From NCBI RefSeq assembly GCF_001889165.1, contig NZ_CP016020.1, forward strand, positions 1,152,501 to 1,216,500: DNA of 64,000 bases, written 5' to 3'. A program made the translations under genes and the position numbers. This DNA comes from Bacillus weihaiensis (lineage in GTDB: Bacteria; Bacillota; Bacilli; Bacillales; Bacillaceae). The notes below the pieces were generated by a model, which saw nothing but the letters and a program-made list of their open reading frames with translations, had not been told where the DNA came from and made no database searches. This document shows, piece by piece, positions 1-9,017 of this stretch (positions are counted from its first letter, which is position 1; each line of letters starts with the position of its first letter).

Positions 1-1
1 C

Positions 2-457
2 GCATTTGAATTAATTCGCGAGGGAGGGATTAGAGTTCCTTCTCCCATTGGACCTACTATCGGAATTGTAGGTGCATTAATTTTAGGACAGGCTGCTGTG
101 GAAGCAAATATTATTAGTCCCATCTTAGTTATTGTTATTGCGGTGACGGGGCTTGCATCCTTCGCCGTGCCTAACCTGTCTTTTACCTATATGATTAGAC
201 TTTCAACCTATATTTTTCTTATATTTGGTGCCTTTTGGGGACTATTCGGTATTGCTTTGTGCATGACCATGAGTATTTCTTATTTGACCTCCGTTAAGTC
301 CTTTGATGTCCCGTTTTTATCTCCAATGGCACCTCATTATCCTTCCTCTAAAGATATGATTATTAGACCACCTTTGTGGAAAATGTGGCTTAGACCATTA
401 AATATATTCCCAGCTGAAAATAAGAGAATGAGTCAGGAGGAAGAAGATTCCAAATGA
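2..457 (+). CDS. GerA-family germinant receptor A subunit, C-terminal part (gene cut by window edge)
   Basis: The reading frame is already open at the left edge, so only about the last 151 residues are present. The segment begins with the conserved GerA-family stretch containing GIRVPSPIGPTIGIVGALI, followed by several hydrophobic helices and a charged cytoplasmic tail. A subunits are multi-pass proteins of the inner spore membrane that work with B and C subunits to sense germinants. The stop overlaps the start of the B-subunit gene by four bases (ATGA), which supports one operon. The germinant specificity cannot be told from this fragment. Confidence 0.93.
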   Translation, partial: AFELIREGGIRVPSPIGPTIGIVGALILGQAAVEANIISPILVIVIAVTGLASFAVPNLSFTYMIRLSTYIFLIFGAFWGLFGIALCMTMSISYLTSVKSFDVPFLSPMAPHYPSSKDMIIRPPLWKMWLRPLNIFPAENKRMSQEEEDSK

Positions 458-1545
458 GAATGGACCGAAAGCTAGGAATGAGGGAATTTACTGCACTAAT
501 TGTAGTAACCATCGGATCAAAACTAACGGATATGACCTCGACAATTCTGTTTAAAGAAGCTGGACATTCAGCATGGATGGTGCCGATCGTATCAGGGGTA
601 TTTATGCTCATTCCATTACTCGTTTTGATAAAGTTAGTAAAAGCCTTTGAAACAAAAGGACTTATTGAAATCATCTACACACTGACGGGAAAGTATATAG
701 GGTTTATTTTGAGCATATCCTTATTTTTCATTGCCTACAGTAGTACGGTGTTAAATACAAGAGGCTATGTAGATATCTTAAATTCATTATATTTTCCTAA
801 TTCACTAACCATTCAGCTTTACATCATTTTAATGGTTGCTATATTTTTTGTATCTAAGAGAGGATTTTTAAATATAGGCTACACCGCGTGGATAAGTGTA
901 CCCTATATTACTGTATCATTTATCATCTTAATTCTGCTCATTTGGAGAGAGTTACATATTTCATATATTTTCCCTCTTGGTGGATATGGGATCGGGTCTC
1001 TTGTTAAAACAAGTGTTAACTATTCAAGTATTGTTGGAGATATTTTTTTCTTTTCTGTTCTGTATCCTTACTTTAGAAATTATAGGACATTTCGCAATGC
1101 AAGCATCTTAGGCTATTCCATTGTTATTTTTCAGTTAACGGTGTTTTTTGTTGTGTACCTCATGACATACGACTTTCCGATCATCGATAATGTATTATAT
1201 CCATTTCATGAGATAACGAGAATGGTTCAAGTTGGACGTGTGTTATCGAATGTAGAGGCTATCTTTTTAGCCTTTTGGAGTGTCGCAAGCATTCTTCGAT
1301 TTGCTGTCTATTTGTATATCTCTGTAGCGATTTTTAGTTATAGTCTTAAGATTAAAGAGTTTGAGCCACTGCTTCTACCTTTTGCGGCGTTAACGATCAT
1401 GCTTGGTGTTATTCCAGACAATGCAGTAGAGAATGTCCTAGTCTATCGTAGTCAATATGTTCTTAATACAAGCTGGATTTACTTAGTTTGCCTTCCTATC
1501 CTCTTATGGGCTCTTGCTAAATGGAAAGGAGTAGTGGCTAAATGA
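454..1545 (+). CDS. GerA-family germinant receptor B subunit (APC-type transporter fold)
   Basis: This 363-residue protein has about ten hydrophobic segments and no signal peptide, the usual size and layout of GerAB/GerKB proteins. They belong to the spore germination branch of the amino acid-polyamine-organocation (APC) transporter superfamily, and the B subunit is where germinant recognition has been mapped. The N-terminus (REFTALIVVTIGSKLTDM) matches the family's first helix. The gene overlaps the A subunit at ATGA and its own stop overlaps the C-subunit start at ATGA, so the three are translationally coupled. The family assignment is firm; the ligand is unknown. Confidence 0.93.
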   Translation: MRMDRKLGMREFTALIVVTIGSKLTDMTSTILFKEAGHSAWMVPIVSGVFMLIPLLVLIKLVKAFETKGLIEIIYTLTGKYIGFILSISLFFIAYSSTVLNTRGYVDILNSLYFPNSLTIQLYIILMVAIFFVSKRGFLNIGYTAWISVPYITVSFIILILLIWRELHISYIFPLGGYGIGSLVKTSVNYSSIVGDIFFFSVLYPYFRNYRTFRNASILGYSIVIFQLTVFFVVYLMTYDFPIIDNVLYPFHEITRMVQVGRVLSNVEAIFLAFWSVASILRFAVYLYISVAIFSYSLKIKEFEPLLLPFAALTIMLGVIPDNAVENVLVYRSQYVLNTSWIYLVCLPILLWALAKWKGVVAK

Positions 1546-2795
1546 AAGCTCACGTACGGTATTTTTGGCTACTTGTTATCATCCTCATCAGCTGTAGTGG
1601 ATGTGCAGATAAAATTGAAATTGAAGAGGAAGGATTTGTGTTAACGTTAGGCATAGACTTAGCAGAGGATGGAGAAGGTCTTGCGATAACTTATGAAATT
1701 GCCGATCCTATGGCAGGTAACCCAGGGAGCGATCCTTCCAGAGAAGAGGTCCAGGCTATTACATTGAATGCCCCAGATATTTTATCGGCGAGAGATTTAA
1801 CGAATGCGTCGGAAACAAGAAATGTGAATTTTTATCATACAAAAGCCATTGTTTTCAGTGAAAAATTAGCAAGGTCAGAACGATTTTTAGAAGTGATAGA
1901 AATGTTAACTCGTGATAGACAAATACGAAGAACAATGTATTTTATCATTTCAAAGGAACGAGCAGAGGAGTTTATCCGAAATAATAAACCCGCTCTTGAA
2001 GCGAGCCCCCATAAATATTTCGATTTTATGTCAAGACGATGGAAAAGGAATGCCTTAGTACCTGATACTACTCTGCATAATTTCCTCCATGAGACGTATA
2101 CGGAAGCAGGATTAGCATTAGGAATTTACACAACAACTAATGTGAATGAAGGAACAGATGAATCAGAGAATAGTGAAAATGAAGACAATTTTTTGCCAGG
2201 TGAAATTGAGAAAAAGGGTGGTACAACCATCCAAACAATTGGTGCGGCAGTATTTAAGAACGGGAAAATGATTGGAACAATGACAGGTGAGGAACAGAGA
2301 ATAACCGCAATCTTAAAAGAAGATGTGAAGCCGTCAGAAATATTGTTTACGTTTCCAGATCCCTTAAAGGAAAACACAAGAATAACTGGTAAAGCTACAA
2401 ATATTCGTACCAAAGTAAATGTAAATGTAGACGAATCAACACCTAAGGTATATGTGCAAGAGTGGATGGAAATAAAAATTCTGTCTCTTCCTAGCATGAT
2501 TGATTATGTGGAAGATATGAATAAGCAGAAGATCTTAATAAAAAGTCTTGAAGAGCGTTTTACGAGTAAAGCATTACGTTTTATAAATCGAACACAGACA
2601 GAATTTGAAGCCGAGCCCTTCAATTGGGCTTCAACAGTTAGAAGTAAATTTTTTACTTATCAAGAGTATGTCACATATGACTGGATGCAAAAATACAAGG
2701 ATGCTGAGGTGCAGGTGGAATTTATCGTAACAATTGATGATATGGGAAAAATGCTTAAACCGCATAAAATGAGTAAAGAAAATGAGGGAGAATAA
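1542..2795 (+). CDS. GerA-family germinant receptor C subunit, lipoprotein
   Basis: A 417-residue Ger(x)C family protein. The N-terminal signal peptide ends in a lipobox (L15-I-S-C18), so Cys18 is the likely lipidated residue after Lgt/Lsp processing, although Cys21 is close by. The remainder is hydrophilic, as expected for a protein held on the outer face of the inner spore membrane. The start codon overlaps the stop of the B subunit, and its stop overlaps the start of the small downstream membrane protein (TAATG). Residues around NVNFYHTKAIVFSEKLA match the conserved family core. Length is slightly above the usual 370-410 residues, with an acidic insert near residues 200-220. Confidence 0.93.
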   Translation: MKAHVRYFWLLVIILISCSGCADKIEIEEEGFVLTLGIDLAEDGEGLAITYEIADPMAGNPGSDPSREEVQAITLNAPDILSARDLTNASETRNVNFYHTKAIVFSEKLARSERFLEVIEMLTRDRQIRRTMYFIISKERAEEFIRNNKPALEASPHKYFDFMSRRWKRNALVPDTTLHNFLHETYTEAGLALGIYTTTNVNEGTDESENSENEDNFLPGEIEKKGGTTIQTIGAAVFKNGKMIGTMTGEEQRITAILKEDVKPSEILFTFPDPLKENTRITGKATNIRTKVNVNVDESTPKVYVQEWMEIKILSLPSMIDYVEDMNKQKILIKSLEERFTSKALRFINRTQTEFEAEPFNWASTVRSKFFTYQEYVTYDWMQKYKDAEVQVEFIVTIDDMGKMLKPHKMSKENEGE

Positions 2796-2965
2796 TGTAT
2801 AAATGGTTCATCTTTCCTTTGGTCCTCTATATTGCTCTTTACACGTTTATGTATGCGAAAATAGTCTGGAAACAGAAAAATAAAGCGGGGGCAATTGGAG
2901 TTTTCATCCTATCTGTTGTTGTTTGTTTCTTGCCAATTTATTTGCTTTTTTTTATAAACATATAG
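2795..2965 (+). CDS. small two-helix membrane protein at the end of the germinant receptor operon (D-subunit-like)
   Basis: A 56-residue ORF starts with ATG in a TAATG overlap with the C-subunit stop, preceded by the GAGGGAGA ribosome site at 2784-2791. It encodes two hydrophobic segments (about residues 4-20 and 33-55) separated by a short basic loop (KIVWKQKNKAG). Several Bacillus germinant receptor operons carry a fourth small gene encoding a two-helix D subunit that modulates receptor function. The tight coupling and topology fit that class. Assignment rests on position and topology, not on a recognised sequence motif. Confidence 0.7.
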   Translation: MYKWFIFPLVLYIALYTFMYAKIVWKQKNKAGAIGVFILSVVVCFLPIYLLFFINI

Positions 2966-2983
2966 GTAAATCTGTAAAATAAT

Positions 2984-3011
2984 CATATTTTTCTCCTTTC
3001 ATACATACATC
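2984..3011 (+). promoter_or_regulatory. candidate sigma-E promoter for spoVID
   Basis: CATATTT at 2984-2990 and CATACATC at 3004-3011 are separated by 13 bases, close to the sigma-E consensus (-35 ATATT, -10 CATACANT). The same spacing is seen before spoIVFA at 38551. spoVID is known to be mother-cell sigma-E controlled in B. subtilis. It lies about 50 bases before the TTG start. Confidence 0.55.
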
Positions 3012-3058
3012 TGTATTGTCATAGTAATTTACTAGGCTATTTGAAAGGAGGAGTTTTT

Positions 3059-4255
3059 TTGTCACAGGACCAACAATTACGATTCTCTGTAGAAGAGTCA
3101 GTGTGGTTTCAAAAAGGACAGGAAGTATCTGAACTTTTATCTATTTCTTTAGATCCGGACATTACCATTCACGAACATGATCAGTACATTTCAATTCGAG
3201 GTGCATTGCAGCTGACAGGTGAATACAAAATAGATGAAAATGCCGATGTTAGAGAGCAATTTGAATATGCGAATGTTCGATATGTGAATGAAGTAGTAAC
3301 TCGTGAGGATGGAACGAGTATTTTAACTCATCGCTTTCCAGTTGATATTACCATTCCTAGAAATCGAATTCAGCAATTAGAAGAAGTGTATGTATCGATT
3401 GAGTCATTTGATTATGAATTACCAGAATACAAATGTTTAAAGTTAACGGCTGATCTCTCGATTAGTGGAATTAGTCAAGAAACACAACAAGAAGCGGAAG
3501 CACAACCAGAGAATGAAACACTTATTGCAGCGGATCGACCAGAGGAAGAAGCATTTGAGGCGCTTTATAGAGATGACACTTTACCATCAAGTCCTTCAAC
3601 CCCGACTGCTGAGATCGAGAAAGAGAATGAGGAAGATAGTGATAGGCAAATTGCCTCACCATTTTCAGCATTTTATCAGGATCACTCTTCACAAGACCAA
3701 GAAGAAGAGGAACAAGTTGTTGACACACCTACTGTAGTAGTTGCTGTTGATGAAGAAGAAGGCGCAACAGATAATGTGGCATCCTTCAATTATTTTGAGG
3801 AAGAAAAGGAAGAAGTAGGGGATGAGTTACATTCTACTAGTGTTGAGCAGGACGATCTTTATAAGCCAGAGGCTGTTGAGGTAAGACAGGAGCAGCAAGA
3901 GTTTTTGGAACAAGATGTACAAGAAGATCAGCCACAAGAAGAAAAAGAGGTGCAATATTCCTTCTACTCAAAGCCTGAGCAACCTCATGAATATGAAGAC
4001 GAAGAGCTTGATGGACGTGAAGAATCGGATCCTAAGGATGCTCATTACTTAACAAGTTTATTTGCTAGAGAAGATGAAGAAGATTTTTCAAGGGTGAAAA
4101 TGTGTATTGTTCAACAAGGAGATACACTGGAGCTCATCAGTGAGCGTTATGAAATATCAGCACAACAAATCTTACGAGTGAATAATTTTCATGCTGATCA
4201 AGATGTATACGAGGGACAAATTCTATATATCCCGGCATATTCTACAAGCAAGTAA
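3059..4255 (+). CDS. spoVID: spore coat encasement protein SpoVID
   Basis: SpoVID lies on the forespore surface and drives coat encasement together with SpoIVA and SafA. The N-terminal domain (FSVEESVWFQKGQEVSELLS) closely matches B. subtilis SpoVID. It is followed by a long acidic Glu/Gln-rich middle (about residues 150-340) and a C-terminal LysM-type domain (QQGDTLELISERY... VYEGQILYIPA). The start is taken as TTG at 3059, because AAAGGAGGAG at 3044-3053 sits just upstream; the longer frame from 3041 would place that ribosome site inside the gene. The product is 399 residues, shorter than B. subtilis SpoVID (about 575), with the difference in the low-complexity region. Confidence 0.93.
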   Translation: MSQDQQLRFSVEESVWFQKGQEVSELLSISLDPDITIHEHDQYISIRGALQLTGEYKIDENADVREQFEYANVRYVNEVVTREDGTSILTHRFPVDITIPRNRIQQLEEVYVSIESFDYELPEYKCLKLTADLSISGISQETQQEAEAQPENETLIAADRPEEEAFEALYRDDTLPSSPSTPTAEIEKENEEDSDRQIASPFSAFYQDHSSQDQEEEEQVVDTPTVVVAVDEEEGATDNVASFNYFEEEKEEVGDELHSTSVEQDDLYKPEAVEVRQEQQEFLEQDVQEDQPQEEKEVQYSFYSKPEQPHEYEDEELDGREESDPKDAHYLTSLFAREDEEDFSRVKMCIVQQGDTLELISERYEISAQQILRVNNFHADQDVYEGQILYIPAYSTSK

Positions 4256-4301
4256 AATTCTTAGATTTTAACAAGAGCTTTAGCATGAAACGCATACTTG
4301 G

Positions 4302-4341
4302 AAAAACAGCATGGGGCAAGGTATACCTCAGCTGTTTTTTT
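4302..4341 (+). terminator. intrinsic terminator after spoVID
   Basis: AAAAACAGC at 4302-4310 pairs with GCTGTTTTT from 4331, followed by a T run. A smaller GGTATACC palindrome is in the loop. It separates spoVID from ysxE and argues against any ysxE start before 4345. Confidence 0.75.
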
Positions 4342-4364
4342 CATTGATTGGAGGTTTCCTACAC

Positions 4365-5405
4365 TTGACCATTCAAATGGAAGAAATAGAGCCTTTACTA
4401 CGACAATATGATCTGACATTAGAGTATGGGGAGGAAGTAAATTCTAAGGTAATGAAGATCTATACAAACAAAGGACCATATGTAGTGAAGCTGTTGCCAA
4501 ACTCTATAGATCAACAATTTCTACATTCTTATTCATCGTTAAGGCAATCAAATTTTAACCAATTTGTCCCGATTGTTTTAAATCGCAACCAGCAGTTGAT
4601 TTCTCATTATAATGGGCAGAACTATTATGTTAGTCCATGGCTTCCAAATGAGCCAGAGGATGAGCGAGAAAAACGACATCAGTACCTCTTTCAAGAGATG
4701 GCGAGACTTCACAAACAAACAGAACAGAATGTTACGCTTTTAGGTCATGAGGTTTCCAAGCATTATGAAACGTATGTTAAGGAATTAGAAGAAAATAAGG
4801 CATTTTATGAAGCATTTGTTGAAAAGTGCGAGCAGAAGCTTTATTTATCTCCTTTTGAATTACAAGCAGTAACCTATTATATTGAAGTAAGTCGTGCTAT
4901 TGATTTTTCGATAAAGAAAATCGAAGAATGGTATGAGAAAATGGGAGAGAAAGAAACATCAAGAATTTCATTAACTCACCGGAAAATTTCAGCACACCAT
5001 TTTTTGTATGATCAAAATGAAAAAGGACATTTCATTAATTTCGAACAAGCGAGATATGCTTCGCCGATAGATGATTTTCTTCTCTTTATCACACGAATTG
5101 CTAGAACTACTCCTGTTCAAAGCGATGATTGTGTTAATTGGTTTTATACGTATCAAAAGGAATATCCTTATACGGATGAAGAAATGCTTTTATTCTTATC
5201 CTATTTAGCTTATCCACATCGAATCTGCAGCTTAATTAAGCAGAGTCATACGTATCCATACACAGAGCTAGAGAAAAACCGTAAGCTTGTAAAGGCCTAC
5301 TGGCAATTCAAAAATATAGAATATGTAGTGATGAAACTATCAGAAATAGAAGAAAGAAAAAAACGAGAAGCAGAAGCGGCTGAGGCGAAAGCAACTAACG
5401 AATGA
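4365..5405 (+). CDS. ysxE: YsxE, spore coat-associated kinase-like protein (CotS/YsxE family)
   Basis: YsxE belongs to the CotS family of spore coat proteins with an aminoglycoside-phosphotransferase-like fold. No substrate is established. Recognisable segments include KIYTNKGPYVVKLLP (N-lobe strand with lysine), FQEMARLHKQT and FINFEQARYASPIDDFLLF, the counterpart of the DxD metal site region, here lacking a clear DxD, so catalysis is doubtful. TTG at 4365 is preferred: GGAGG lies at 4350-4354, and an upstream extension would run into the terminator hairpin. ATG at 4377 is the alternative. It follows spoVID as in B. subtilis. The C-terminus is a charged Lys/Glu-rich tail. Confidence 0.85.
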   Translation: MTIQMEEIEPLLRQYDLTLEYGEEVNSKVMKIYTNKGPYVVKLLPNSIDQQFLHSYSSLRQSNFNQFVPIVLNRNQQLISHYNGQNYYVSPWLPNEPEDEREKRHQYLFQEMARLHKQTEQNVTLLGHEVSKHYETYVKELEENKAFYEAFVEKCEQKLYLSPFELQAVTYYIEVSRAIDFSIKKIEEWYEKMGEKETSRISLTHRKISAHHFLYDQNEKGHFINFEQARYASPIDDFLLFITRIARTTPVQSDDCVNWFYTYQKEYPYTDEEMLLFLSYLAYPHRICSLIKQSHTYPYTELEKNRKLVKAYWQFKNIEYVVMKLSEIEERKKREAEAAEAKATNE

Positions 5406-5451
5406 TCCACCTCCTATTAAATTGTAAGGGAAATGGCAGTATCTTAGGGCG

Positions 5452-5520
5452 TCTAGGGCTTATAAGTTGATTTAGTAGCGATAAGTTTTCTTCTTAATCT
5501 AAATGAGCTTAAGCCCTAGA
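5452..5520. terminator. inverted repeat between convergent genes
   Basis: TCTAGGGCTT at 5452-5461 is a perfect complement of AAGCCCTAGA at 5511-5520, with a 49-base loop. It lies between the 3' ends of ysxE (plus) and the small membrane protein gene (minus). The long loop and weak T tracts make terminator function uncertain. Confidence 0.4.
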
Positions 5521-5561
5521 AACGCTTCGGACTAATCCATATTATCTGTGTACTATGGATA

Positions 5562-5753
5562 TTAAATCCAATCATATTTAAACGCAATTGCTAAAACAAT
5601 TAACAAACCAAGTAAAAGCACATCAAAGGATGTGGGAAAGAATACCGTTCTGATTCCTTGGAAAATCGTTAATGGAATAATGATTTGAATTCCGATTTCA
5701 CGAATTTGTCTTAGCCAAGGTGGAAGTGTGTATGGATTGAATCTCCGCTTCAA
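5562..5753 (-). CDS. small conserved-looking membrane protein, function unknown
   Basis: A 63-residue protein on the minus strand. A good ribosome site (AGGGAGG on the minus strand, seven bases before the ATG) supports it as a real gene despite its size. A basic N-terminus (MKRRFNPYTLPPWLRQI) precedes two hydrophobic segments at about residues 20-38 and 42-60. It sits alone between ysxE and the valS leader, convergent with ysxE. I do not recognise a named family. A shadow ORF is unlikely because no other gene covers this interval. Confidence 0.65.
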   Translation of the reverse strand: MKRRFNPYTLPPWLRQIREIGIQIIIPLTIFQGIRTVFFPTSFDVLLLGLLIVLAIAFKYDWI

Positions 5754-5911
5754 TAGTTAACCCTCCCTAAACTTTTTTTTCAATATATAAGTGATGAAGA
5801 GTAGCCACGTGCTAGATGGCTAGCCTACTAAATACAGGTTGATATGTCTTACACTATGCAAAGAATAAAAGACATGTGCCTGTATGAAATAAAGGAAAAA
5901 TGGTAAACATA

Positions 5912-5941
5912 TTGACGAAAAAAAGATTTATTTAGTAATAT
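5912..5941 (+). promoter_or_regulatory. candidate sigma-A promoter for the valS T-box leader
   Basis: TTGACG at 5912-5917 and TAATAT at 5936-5941 are 18 bases apart. This places the transcription start near 5948, just before the T-box leader. Confidence 0.5.
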
Positions 5942-5981
5942 ATAAGTGATATAAAATTAAATGAGCCAAAACATACGTAGA

Positions 5982-6217
5982 ATGGGAAGAGTATAGTGCG
6001 ATCGCTTTTAGAGAGAGAAATCAGTTGCTGAAAGATTTCTTAAGTATGAAGCAGTAGAATGTCGCCCAGGAGTAGTTTCTTTGAATAAGAGTAGAAGAAA
6101 CCGGTAAAAACCGTTATTTTGTTGAGTGTATAGGCTAAGTCTATTTTTTAGTCTATAAAAAAAGGTGGTACCACGAAACTATTCTCCTTTCGTCCTTTTA
6201 CGGGCGGGAGGAGTTTT
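5982..6217 (+). promoter_or_regulatory. T-box leader of valS (valine specifier GUC)
   Basis: The conserved T-box core AAAGGTGGTACCACG is at 6161-6175. It is followed by an intrinsic terminator at 6183-6217 (CTCCTTTCGTCC pairing with GGGCGGGAGGAG, then a T run). The candidate specifier is GTC at 6061-6063, in the context GAAT-GTC-GCCC typical of the specifier loop, which fits a valyl-tRNA synthetase gene. Uncharged tRNA-Val is expected to stabilise the antiterminator and allow valS transcription. The exact 5' edge of stem I is approximate. Confidence 0.9.
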
Positions 6218-6305
6218 TGTTTTTCTATTCATATAAATAAGGCTTTAAGATGTTACGAAGAGTCTTTACATTTTACATAACTACCATTAGGAGGACAATC
6301 AGATC

Positions 6306-8954
6306 ATGGAAAATAATGAACAGCAGTTATCTTTACCGACAAAATATGATCCTAAAGCAATTGAAAACAACAGGTATTCTTTCTGGCTAGAAGGAAAATA
6401 CTTTGAGGCAACAGGTGACGTAAACAAAACACCTTATACAGTTGTTATCCCGCCACCAAATGTAACAGGAAAGCTTCACTTAGGTCATGCTTGGGATACA
6501 ACTCTTCAAGATATCGTGACTCGAATGAAGCGTATGCAAGGGTACGATGTTTTATGGTTGCCTGGAATGGACCATGCTGGAATTGCGACACAAGCAAAAG
6601 TAGAAGCTAAATTAAAAGAAGAAGGTAAATCTCGTTACGACCTTGGGCGAGAAAGCTTTATTGAAGAAACGTGGAAATGGAAAGAAGAATATGCTGGGCA
6701 TATTCGAGAGCAATGGTCAAAGGTGGGCCTTGGACTAGATTATTCTCGTGAACGCTTTACACTTGATGAAGGGTTATCAAAGGCTGTACGAGAGGTATTT
6801 GTAACACTTTATAATAAAGGGCTAATCTACCGTGGTGAGTATATCATTAACTGGGACCCTCAAACGAAAACAGCATTGTCTGATATTGAGGTTATCTACA
6901 AAGATGTACAAGGTGCCTTCTATCATATGAAATACCCATTAGCAGATGGATCTGGATCAATTGAAATTGCTACAACAAGACCAGAGACAATGCTAGGTGA
7001 TACGGCTGTTGCTGTTCATCCTGAGGATGAACGCTACAAGCATTTAATTGGTAAAAAGGTAGTGCTTCCGATCGTTGGGAGAGAAATTCCAATTGTTGGA
7101 GATGACTATGTAGATATGGAATTCGGTTCGGGAGCAGTTAAGATCACTCCTGCACATGATCCTAATGACTTTGAAATAGGAAATCGTCACAATTTAGAAC
7201 GTATTTTAGTGATGAATGAAGACGGAACAATGAATGAAAAAGCAGGCATCTATCATGGTTTAGATCGTTTTGCTTGTCGAAAGCAAATCGTAAAAGATCT
7301 ACAAGATCAAGGAGTACTTTTCAAGATTGAAGAGCATATGCACTCTGTAGGTCATAGTGAACGAAGTGGCGCTGTAGTTGAACCTTATCTTTCTACACAA
7401 TGGTTTGTGAAGATGCAGCCACTTGCAGATAAAGCTATTAAGCTTCAAGAAGATGAGGAAAAAGTTAACTTTGTACCAGATCGCTTTGAAAAAACGTACC
7501 TTCGTTGGATGGAAAATATTCGTGACTGGTGTATTTCACGTCAGCTTTGGTGGGGACACCGTATTCCAGCTTGGTATCATAAGGAAACTGGAGAGGTTTA
7601 TGTAAACCAAGAGCCGCCTGCAGATAGTGAAAACTGGGATCAAGATAATGATGTTTTAGACACATGGTTCAGTTCCGCTCTTTGGCCATTTTCAACGATG
7701 GGTTGGCCAGACGTTGAATCTGCTGATTTTAAACGTTACTACCCTACAGATGTGTTAGTAACTGGTTATGATATTATTTTCTTCTGGGTATCACGCATGA
7801 TTTTCCAAGGACTTGAATTCACTGAACAACGACCATTCAAAGATGTCTTAATTCATGGTCTAGTACGTGATGAGCAAGGACGTAAAATGAGTAAATCCTT
7901 AGGTAACGGTGTTGATCCAATGGAAGTAATCGATCAATATGGTGCTGACTCACTACGATTCTTCTTATCAACGGGAAGCTCGCCAGGACAGGATTTGCGC
8001 TTTAGCTATGAAAAAGTAGAATCAACTTGGAACTTTGCAAATAAAATTTGGAATGCTTCACGCTTTGCTTTAATGAACATGAATGGCTTAACCTATGAAG
8101 AAATTGATCTAACTGGAGAAAAATCTGTTGCAGACAAGTGGATTTTAACTCGTCTAAACGAAACGATTGAACATGTAACAAAGCTTGCTGATAAGTATGA
8201 GTTTGGTGAAGTTGGCCGTCTTCTATACAACTTTATTTGGGATGATTTCTGTGACTGGTACATTGAAATGGCGAAACTTCCATTATACGGTGAAGACGAA
8301 GCAGCTAAGAAAACCACTCGCTCCGTTTTAGCTTATGTATTAGATAACACAATGAGATTATTACATCCGTTTATGCCGTTTATTACGGAAGAAATCTGGC
8401 AATCACTACCACACCAAGGTGCTTCTATTACAATTGCTGAGTGGCCAACTGTAAATCAAGAGCTAACAGATGTTCAAGCGGCAGCTGAAATGAAGCTCTT
8501 AGTTGAAGTGATTCGTGCAGTACGTAATATTCGTTCAGAAGTTAATACACCGATGAGTAAGCAAATCCCAATGCAAATTAGAGCGAAGGATGAGCAAATA
8601 CTTGCTCAGCTTGAAAAAAATCGCGTGTATGTTGAACGTTTCTGTAACACAAGCTCATTCCTAATTGCCACAGAGCTTACGTCAAATGAAAAATCAATGT
8701 CTGCAGTCGTAACAGGAGCGGAAATTGTATTGCCGATTGAAGGACTAATTAACATTGAAGAAGAAATACAACGATTAGAAAAAGAACGTGAAAAGCTAGA
8801 TAAAGAAGTAGAGCGAGTTCAGAAAAAATTAGGAAACGAAGGTTTCTTAAAGAAAGCACCAGAAAAGGTTATTGAAGAAGAGAAAGCAAAAGAACAAGAT
8901 TATATCGAAAAACGAACGATTGTTTTAGCGAGAATCGAAGAGTTAAAAGGATAA
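6306..8954 (+). CDS. valS: valine--tRNA ligase
   Basis: Class I aminoacyl-tRNA synthetase that charges tRNA-Val in the cytoplasm and edits misactivated threonine. Visible motifs are the HIGH-type signature in [16 protein letters not shown] near residue 50, the connective editing domain ([20 protein letters not shown]), the KMSKS loop in [11 protein letters not shown] near residue 530, the anticodon-binding domain, and the C-terminal coiled-coil arm rich in Lys/Glu ([13 protein letters not shown]). At 882 residues it has the normal Bacillus length. AGGAGG is at 6290-6295. It is controlled by the T-box leader and ends at a strong terminator, so it may be transcribed mostly apart from folC. Confidence 0.98.
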   Translation: MENNEQQLSLPTKYDPKAIENNRYSFWLEGKYFEATGDVNKTPYTVVIPPPNVTGKLHLGHAWDTTLQDIVTRMKRMQGYDVLWLPGMDHAGIATQAKVEAKLKEEGKSRYDLGRESFIEETWKWKEEYAGHIREQWSKVGLGLDYSRERFTLDEGLSKAVREVFVTLYNKGLIYRGEYIINWDPQTKTALSDIEVIYKDVQGAFYHMKYPLADGSGSIEIATTRPETMLGDTAVAVHPEDERYKHLIGKKVVLPIVGREIPIVGDDYVDMEFGSGAVKITPAHDPNDFEIGNRHNLERILVMNEDGTMNEKAGIYHGLDRFACRKQIVKDLQDQGVLFKIEEHMHSVGHSERSGAVVEPYLSTQWFVKMQPLADKAIKLQEDEEKVNFVPDRFEKTYLRWMENIRDWCISRQLWWGHRIPAWYHKETGEVYVNQEPPADSENWDQDNDVLDTWFSSALWPFSTMGWPDVESADFKRYYPTDVLVTGYDIIFFWVSRMIFQGLEFTEQRPFKDVLIHGLVRDEQGRKMSKSLGNGVDPMEVIDQYGADSLRFFLSTGSSPGQDLRFSYEKVESTWNFANKIWNASRFALMNMNGLTYEEIDLTGEKSVADKWILTRLNETIEHVTKLADKYEFGEVGRLLYNFIWDDFCDWYIEMAKLPLYGEDEAAKKTTRSVLAYVLDNTMRLLHPFMPFITEEIWQSLPHQGASITIAEWPTVNQELTDVQAAAEMKLLVEVIRAVRNIRSEVNTPMSKQIPMQIRAKDEQILAQLEKNRVYVERFCNTSSFLIATELTSNEKSMSAVVTGAEIVLPIEGLINIEEEIQRLEKEREKLDKEVERVQKKLGNEGFLKKAPEKVIEEEKAKEQDYIEKRTIVLARIEELKG

Positions 8955-8961
8955 GAAAGGG

Positions 8962-8997
8962 AAAAACTCGGGTGTGGATTCACATACCCGAGTTTTT
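8962..8997 (+). terminator. intrinsic terminator after valS
   Basis: AAAAACTCGGGT at 8962-8973 pairs perfectly with ACCCGAGTTTTT at 8986-8997 and runs into T residues, in the 63-base gap between valS and folC. Confidence 0.85.
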
Positions 8998-9017
8998 CTT
9001 ACAAAGGAGAGGAAGTA

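Noticed and set aside
3465-3737. 90-residue plus-strand ORF rich in Lys/Gln/His inside spoVID
   Set aside because: It is an out-of-frame shadow of the Glu/Gln-rich spoVID linker, with no ribosome site of its own.
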